From Epichloe hybrida (taxonomy: Eukaryota; Ascomycota; Sordariomycetes; Hypocreales; Clavicipitaceae), in the NCBI GenBank assembly GCA_019022495.1, contig JAFEKR010000004.1:3224001-3288000 (forward strand): DNA of 64,000 nucleotides, written 5' to 3'. This document shows, piece after piece, positions 59,001 through 64,000 of the stretch. The notes beneath the pieces are model-generated. The model saw only the letters and a program-made list of their open reading frames with translations. It did no database searches and was not told the origin of the DNA. Numbering within the stretch: the stretch's first letter is position 1; the number at the start of each line of letters is the position of its first letter. The position numbers and the translations under genes were made by a program.

Positions 59001-61300
59001 AATTAGGCGTAAATATCCTATAATACTTAAACCTACTGCCTTATAAATAGTAATTAAGGCCTTAAATAATACTACAGGCCTTAATAGCCTTATCCTAACC
59101 CTTCTTATCTTTAGAGCTTACTTATATATAATAAATAAATTCCTACTATTACTTAATATTATATAGTATGTAATTATAGTATAGAAGGTTACTAAAGAGA
59201 TTAAGAGACTTTATACTATTAGGAAGGTTAATAAGGCCCTTGCTAAACGTAATAGCCTAGATACCTTAAAGACCCTTAAGTTTTAACCTACCGCTTAGAT
59301 TAAAGGTCTAAGTCTAGTAAGAAAGTAAGGGATAGGCAGGCCTATATAAGCTACTAGTAATAACTAAAGAGAGCTGTATGCTTAATATACCTAGGGGCCT
59401 AAAGACCTTTAGGTTAACCTTTATTAAGCCCTACTATAATAATCCTAGTGCAAAGAAGATAGCGAAGCCTAGTAAAGAGGAAAAGGAGGAAGGGCGAGAG
59501 GCCTAAGATAAGAATATAGTACTAGTAATACTACTAAAGTGTAGGCATAGAAAACCCTAAAAGAACCCTCCTGTGATGCCTTAAGAGACTAATACCTTCC
59601 TATTAGTAAAAGAATATAGTAACTTAGCCCTTACTATTAAGCTATATAAGGAAGGAGTTATTAGGACCCTAAGTAAACCTTTTAAATAGTTAATAAAAGC
59701 AGAAATTAATGCCCTAATTAAGTAAGGTATATTTAAATTTATTATATTTAATAAGGAGAAGTATAGTAGGATTTAAATTTCTAATTCCCGAATTATTAAT
59801 AATATTAAAGGTAAGATAATAGAACCCTATAAAAAGTTATGCCTTATAATCTAAGGATATGAGAATAAAGGGAAATAGGCTATTCTTACACAGGCCCTAA
59901 CGATTTAATAAGCGAGCTAATATCTTATCCTTGCGATAGCCCTATTAGTGAGATTAAGGAAATTCCTTATCTAGCTATATAATATTTAATAGGCGTATGT
60001 ATAGGCCTATACATTCCTAGAGTAGCTAATCCTAGCGTGCTTGCTAATTTAAATACAGTATCTTTACCTACCTAGTATGATTTTTAGGGTTATAAAGCCC
60101 CTTTATAGACTTGTAAAGGCTAGAACGTATTAGTAAGTTATATATTATAAGCATTATAGAGAGAACCTTTAGATAGAAACCTCTATATATAATCCTTACT
60201 TACTTATAACTATAAAGGAAAGCCCTAACTTTATATGTGTTAGAATATAAACTAATAATACCCTTAGCCTATTAGATAAGAAGTTCTCTAAGAAGGAAAA
60301 GACTTAACTAGTTACTATAGGTTTTAATATAAAGCTAAAGTAATTCCTAATCTAGGATAATCCCCTTATGTTTAATAGAGGTATTATTATACTAGAGAAT
60401 AATACTATTAAGATATAGTAAAAGGGATAGAGTAATAAGTTAGAATTAGTTCTAATAATTAATTTAAAGCGTAAATACGTTAAGTAAAGGGCCTAAGGCG
60501 CTTATATTACCTTAATATACTAACTAGAGGCTTACTTTAATTTATCTATTACTATATAGCACTAAGACCTAACCCTAGAGAATATAAAAGCCCTTAATTA
60601 CTACCTAAAGTAGTAGATAGATTACCTAGAAAGAGGCCTAATATTTATCCTAATTAACCTTAAGAAGGCGAAGCTCTTTGCCTTTATAAATAGATTATTT
60701 ACTAATAACTAGGACCTATCCTTATAACTAGGATATATACTTATTGTAGCTAATAAAAACTACACTAATAGTAAGTTTATAATTAAAGGCAATATTATAC
60801 ACTTTAGCTTAATAAAGAGTAAGAGAGTTATATAAAGTGTGCTTACCTTAGAAGTCTATAGTATAGTAGCTAGTATTAATATAGCTTATGTTATTACTAT
60901 AACCTTAAACCTAGTTACTAACTAACTAAAGCTCCTAAAAATCCTAGTTATTATATATATGAATTTATACTCCTTATATAAGTGCCTTATTAAGCCTAGT
61001 ATAATAAAAGAGAAATGCCTAATAATTAATATTATAGCTCTTTAATAGTTATATAAATGCTAAGAACTCTATAAGATCTAATAGATTAATAGAGAGAATA
61101 ACCTAGCTAATACCTTTATAAAGGTATTACCTAATAAGGCCCTTAAAGGCTTTATCTTAACTAACTAGATAACTATATAAATAGAGGGATAGGTTACTTA
61201 TATATAATATACATATAGTAAAAGGGAAGGTAATTCTCTAGGAGGGTAACTATAGGGATAAGATAGTAATATATAAGGGATTTACGCCCTTATAGTTAAT
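56078..61300 (+). pseudogene. B3 gag-pol polyprotein after the C insertion, RIP-inactivated
   Basis: Collinear with B1 2662 to about 7880. The zinc-knuckle region is at about 57665-57710. Protease is at about 58085-58135. The integrase remnant includes an open stretch at 58612-58794 (61 codons; NYFKFTLKDKCSFNYKVIV) that matches the B1 integrase. RT runs about 59760-60410 and RNase H about 60700-61150. The amino-terminal gag lies before C, at about 36403-36660. Stops occur throughout. Confidence 0.88.
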
Positions 61301-61664
61301 ATCCCTAGTGGCTATAGCTACGCTAGCCTACTAGGCCCTCCTAGTAGACTATAGAAATTAATAGTAGTATATAGGAGGATAAAGGTATTACTAAGGAGGA
61401 GGAAGATATTATATACACGCTATAGTGTAAGATATATGCTATTTTAAGGAAAAGAAGGGATTTAGAAGGACTTACTTATCCTTACATAGGCTTATAGGCT
61501 AAGCAAGATTATTATTTCCCTTTTATTAGTAACTATATACCTAGATAGGCTATGAGTTCTTTTCCTTATATTCCCTATTAATTATATCTATAATCTATCT
61601 TTCCTTTTTATTCCTATAATTAATATCACGCGTTAATAATTATATTAAAAGAGAGAAGTTTTAG

Positions 61665-61972
61665 TGTTAAAACAAAGGTAATATTAATTACGTATTATAG
61701 CTATAATTACCTAGCAAAAGCTTAGGCCACGCGCACGCCCTACACATGACCTATAACCTAGCGTGTTAATTAGCTAGGAAATATAGGGACATAAATACTT
61801 AACCCCTTTTCCCTTTATATATTATAACTTCTAGCTTTTAACCTCTCTTTTTCCTATAACTTAATTAATTATACTAACAGATAACGTAGCCTAGAATAGA
61901 TAATCAATGACAATACTATTCTTTAGGCTCACGACTGTAACACATTGAATTCAATACCCTGTGAATCTAACA
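61665..61972 (+). repeat. B3 3' LTR (308 bp)
   Basis: The inner start is mutated (TGTTAAAACAAAGG and ACGTATTATAG); the outer end is intact (TTGAATTCAATACCCTGTG and AATCTAACA). Followed by TSD CTTCT. Confidence 0.93.
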
Positions 61973-61977
61973 CTTCT

Positions 61978-62800
61978 ATAAGAAGTAGATTAATAATGAT
62001 AATAATAATAACAATAATAATAAATTAATACCTAACGCCTTTAATAATAGCCTAATAGGAGCTTTTTTAGTATTTAAAAAGCTACTTTACTTAGATATAA
62101 GTAATAATTTTTATTCCATTTAGATTCATATAATTAATACATATAAATCATAGTAATTTATAATCCTTTACTATATAGAAAAGACATATCTTCTAGTTAA
62201 GTAATAGTAAGCTTATTATTTTATAAAGAAATATTGAAATTTTAGTAAATAAGCAAATAGTTTTATAGAGGTCTCTTATAGAGCCCTAAAACTTGACTTA
62301 TTTATAGGGACTAGTAACTTTCTATTACTTATAAATAGAATTCATTAAATACTTAAGACTTAAGAGCATAATTATTACACCTATATAGCTAATAACAAAG
62401 TTAAGTAATAATTCTTAATTAATCATAAGGAATAGCTTAGTAAGCTACTTATCTAGATTTCCTACTAAGCTACTAACTTTCTAGTTAAGTAATATAAGCT
62501 TATTTAAGCTTATAAAACTAGAAAGCAAGCCCTTTAACCTCATATAAGCTATTTTACTAGGTAATTTAGTCTCCCTTATGCTTATTATATTTTAATAAAG
62601 AAAACTAACTCTAAGCTACTATAAAAGCATAAAATTAATTACTATTAGTAGCTATAAAAGCCCTTAGTAAACCTTTATATAAATTTCTTACTTATTATTA
62701 TAGATATTATAGCTAACTTTAACTTCTAGAACCTCTATAACCTATACCTTTAAATTTATAATCCTATACCTATCTTAACTTAGTAGTAAAAGGTAGTAAT
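61978..62800 (+). other. Continuation of the element interrupted by B3 (possible MULE 3' part)
   Basis: Resumes the sequence cut at 35357. A+T-rich and stop-interrupted; I cannot identify a conserved transposase segment here. It ends at the G2 insertion (TSD GTAAT) and probably continues 63156-63210. Confidence 0.4.
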
Positions 62801-63150
62801 TGTTGAAATCAAAAGAGTGGACTAATCCAACTAAACCTAGGATTACAAAGCCTTATATATTTTAACAATACATTTTAACACTCCCCCTAGAATTGTATAT
62901 CTAGGTGCCCTATTACAGGTTAGGCTTATACTAGTAATTAAATTTCTTGTTATTATTTTTTCAGTAAGGTTTGAACCTATGACCTTGCCTTGCAAAGCAG
63001 TGCTCCACTATAGTAGGCAGGCTAATACGCTACAGTAAGCCACAACCACTGCGCTACCAGGCTTATAACCTATTGAAATCAAAAGAGTGGACTAATCTGA
63101 CTAAACCTAGGATTACAAAGCCTTATATATTTTAACAATATATTTTAACA
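62801..63150 (-). mobile_element. G2: complete 350-bp LTR miniature (TRIM) with tRNA-like unit
   Basis: Two 80-bp LTRs (62801-62880 and 63071-63150) surround 190 bp; exact TSD GTAAT (62796-62800 and 63151-63155). On the minus strand it has the same order as G1: LTR, GGTTATAAGCCT primer site, box A (TGGTAGCGCAGTGG, 63045-63058 region), box B (GGTTCAAACC region, 62969-62979), purine tract AGGGGGAG next to the 3' LTR. It shows that the normal G structure has two direct LTRs, so the palindromic end of G1 is the exception. Confidence 0.92.
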
Positions 63151-63212
63151 GTAATAAATAGAAAAGATGCTTAATACTAATCTTCAAGCTAGAATAATAA
63201 TAATAGTTAATA

Positions 63213-63431
63213 TGTTAAATCCTTCGGATCTTCATCAGTTCAATCGTGGCTAAAGACCAGACCGAATTATAGGTCTAGCATAATGCACACAATGTGATTA
63301 GCTACATTAATTTGCTACCCCCTCTTTTAGCCTTACTTACGAATTTCGCTTACTTTCCTAGTATCTAGACTTTCCCTCTTTTCTCTCTCTTTCCTAGCTA
63401 GCTATCTATCTAACTATTATTAACTTTAATA
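63213..63431 (+). repeat. D3: truncated D-family LTR
   Basis: Starts TGTTAAATCCTTCGG and follows the reverse complement of the D2 LTR for about 219 of 256 bp, ending near CTTTAAT where similarity stops. Orientation is opposite to D1 and D2. Only lightly mutated. Confidence 0.85.
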
Positions 63432-64000
63432 TTATTGAAATGTAGGGAGCTAGTTGCCAGCTGGCAACAGCTGTACGGGTGCAAGCTCTACGGTCGGGGA
63501 CCAATAGGGCTGCAACGTTAAATCAATTAACGCAACGCAACGGAAGGTTGTGGCAGTTATCAACTAATAGAATTCAATTTAGATCACTTTTATGATATCT
63601 TATAAAGCAATAGAATTGATTTTAGATACGTTGTACGAGCAATGCGGCTGTTGTTGGTTGAGAGGACTAGCTATCTAGCTAGTTGAAAAGATCTTCTTCC
63701 TCTCATAGACCTACCGACCGTATCGGTGGATCCGGGCCGCCAACGGGGTCTTACGGGCCACTTTTGATTTTCCGCAAAATTTATTTGTATGCAAAAACCA
63801 AAAAATCGACTCACCACTATACTAGCTAGCAACCCGTATGCACTAACTTTTGGTCCAAAAAATAACCTTGTATAAAGAGAAAGCCCTATCTTTAAGCTTC
63901 AATTTGCTATATGTAAAACTTTTGTATGACCTCTAGATAAAGAGAAAATCGTTGTCAAAGATAGCTATAGGGTAAGTTATGTGTAGGGTAACCTGCTTAC
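63432..64000. other. Apparently unique, non-RIP sequence at the right edge
   Basis: Composition shifts to balanced bases with many intact CpA and CpG sites. No similarity to any other part of the window and no ORF of useful length. It includes a perfect 16-bp palindrome, GTTGCCAGCTGGCAAC, at 63453-63468. Probably the flank of the repeat block. Confidence 0.5.

Larger units (their letters stand above)
35358..61972 (+). mobile_element. B3: Ty1/copia retrotransposon containing G1 and C
   Basis: LTRs at 35358-35664 and 61665-61972 with an exact TSD, CTTCT (35353-35357 and 61973-61977). Removing G1 and C with their TSDs leaves about 6808 bp, matching B1 (6806 bp), so B3 is complete apart from the insertions. 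G1 entered the 5' leader (TSD ATACC) and C entered gag (TSD ATAGG); B1 shows both empty sites. Confidence 0.95.

Noticed and set aside
1..64000. A host gene cluster or new defence/metabolic system
   Set aside because: Everything I could identify outside the last ~570 bp, the ~340 bp at 34463 and a few unassigned stretches is transposon-derived and RIP-inactivated; no host gene is supported.

Overview
This 64 kb window is a block of filamentous ascomycete (Pezizomycotina-type) heterochromatin made almost entirely of nested transposable elements that have been destroyed by RIP (repeat-induced point mutation). The signs are extreme A+T richness, C-to-T and G-to-A differences between repeat copies concentrated at CpA/TpG, surviving CpG-rich islets, and reading frames that align with known polyproteins but are broken every few codons by TAA or TAG. 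I find no intact host gene. The longest stop-free stretch that belongs to a real coding frame is 106 codons (42901-43221), a remnant of a retrotransposon polyprotein.

The element boundaries can be read to the base, because each LTR pair starts TG and ends CA (or the RIP-mutated equivalent) and is flanked by an exact 5-bp target-site duplication (TSD). I use letters for the families. B is Ty1/copia, 310-bp LTR, about 6.8 kb: B1 1759-8564, B2 10704-27439, B3 35358-61972. D is Ty1/copia on the minus strand, 256-bp LTR: D1 in fragments from base 1 to 32970, D2 38848-51652, and an LTR piece D3 at 63213-63431. E is Ty1/copia, 234-bp LTR: 39545-44978. H is Ty3/gypsy with a chromodomain, 267-bp LTR: H1 16747-24557, and H2 truncated, 9239-31735. 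C is Ty3/gypsy with a chromodomain on the minus strand, 202-bp LTR: 36661-56072. F is a 610-bp non-coding LTR miniature (TRIM): 38925-39534. G is a 350-385-bp LTR miniature containing a tRNA-like Pol III promoter: G1 36013-36397, G2 62801-63150. There are also two hAT-like non-autonomous DNA elements (9454-27950 and from 32979) and a Mutator-like transposase fragment (about 34800-35357).

Layout: there are two side-by-side stacks. Left stack: D1 was hit by B1 and by H2; the hAT-like element sits in the H2 LTR; B2 sits in the hAT-like element; H1 sits in B2. H2 and D1 are joined at 31741-31756 by a short telomere-repeat filler. Right stack: a Mutator-like element was hit by B3; B3 was hit by G1 and C; C by D2; and the left LTR of D2 by F and E only 5 bp apart. 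The last ~570 bp (63432-64000) look like non-repetitive, unmutated DNA and mark the edge of the block.

Most interesting points: (1) in every complete LTR pair the outer half of each LTR is nearly unmutated and the inner half is mutated, so RIP fades towards the edge of each element; (2) families C, H and F carry a 9-12 nt sequence just inside the 5' LTR complementary to a sequence within the LTR, the arrangement expected for Tf1-like self-priming, which links the coding-free miniature F to chromoviruses; (3) family G combines LTRs, a primer-binding site complementary to the initiator-Met tRNA anticodon arm, and an internal box A/box B tRNA-like unit; (4) B2 has an internal 2.1 kb tandem duplication with a sharply bounded identical tract.
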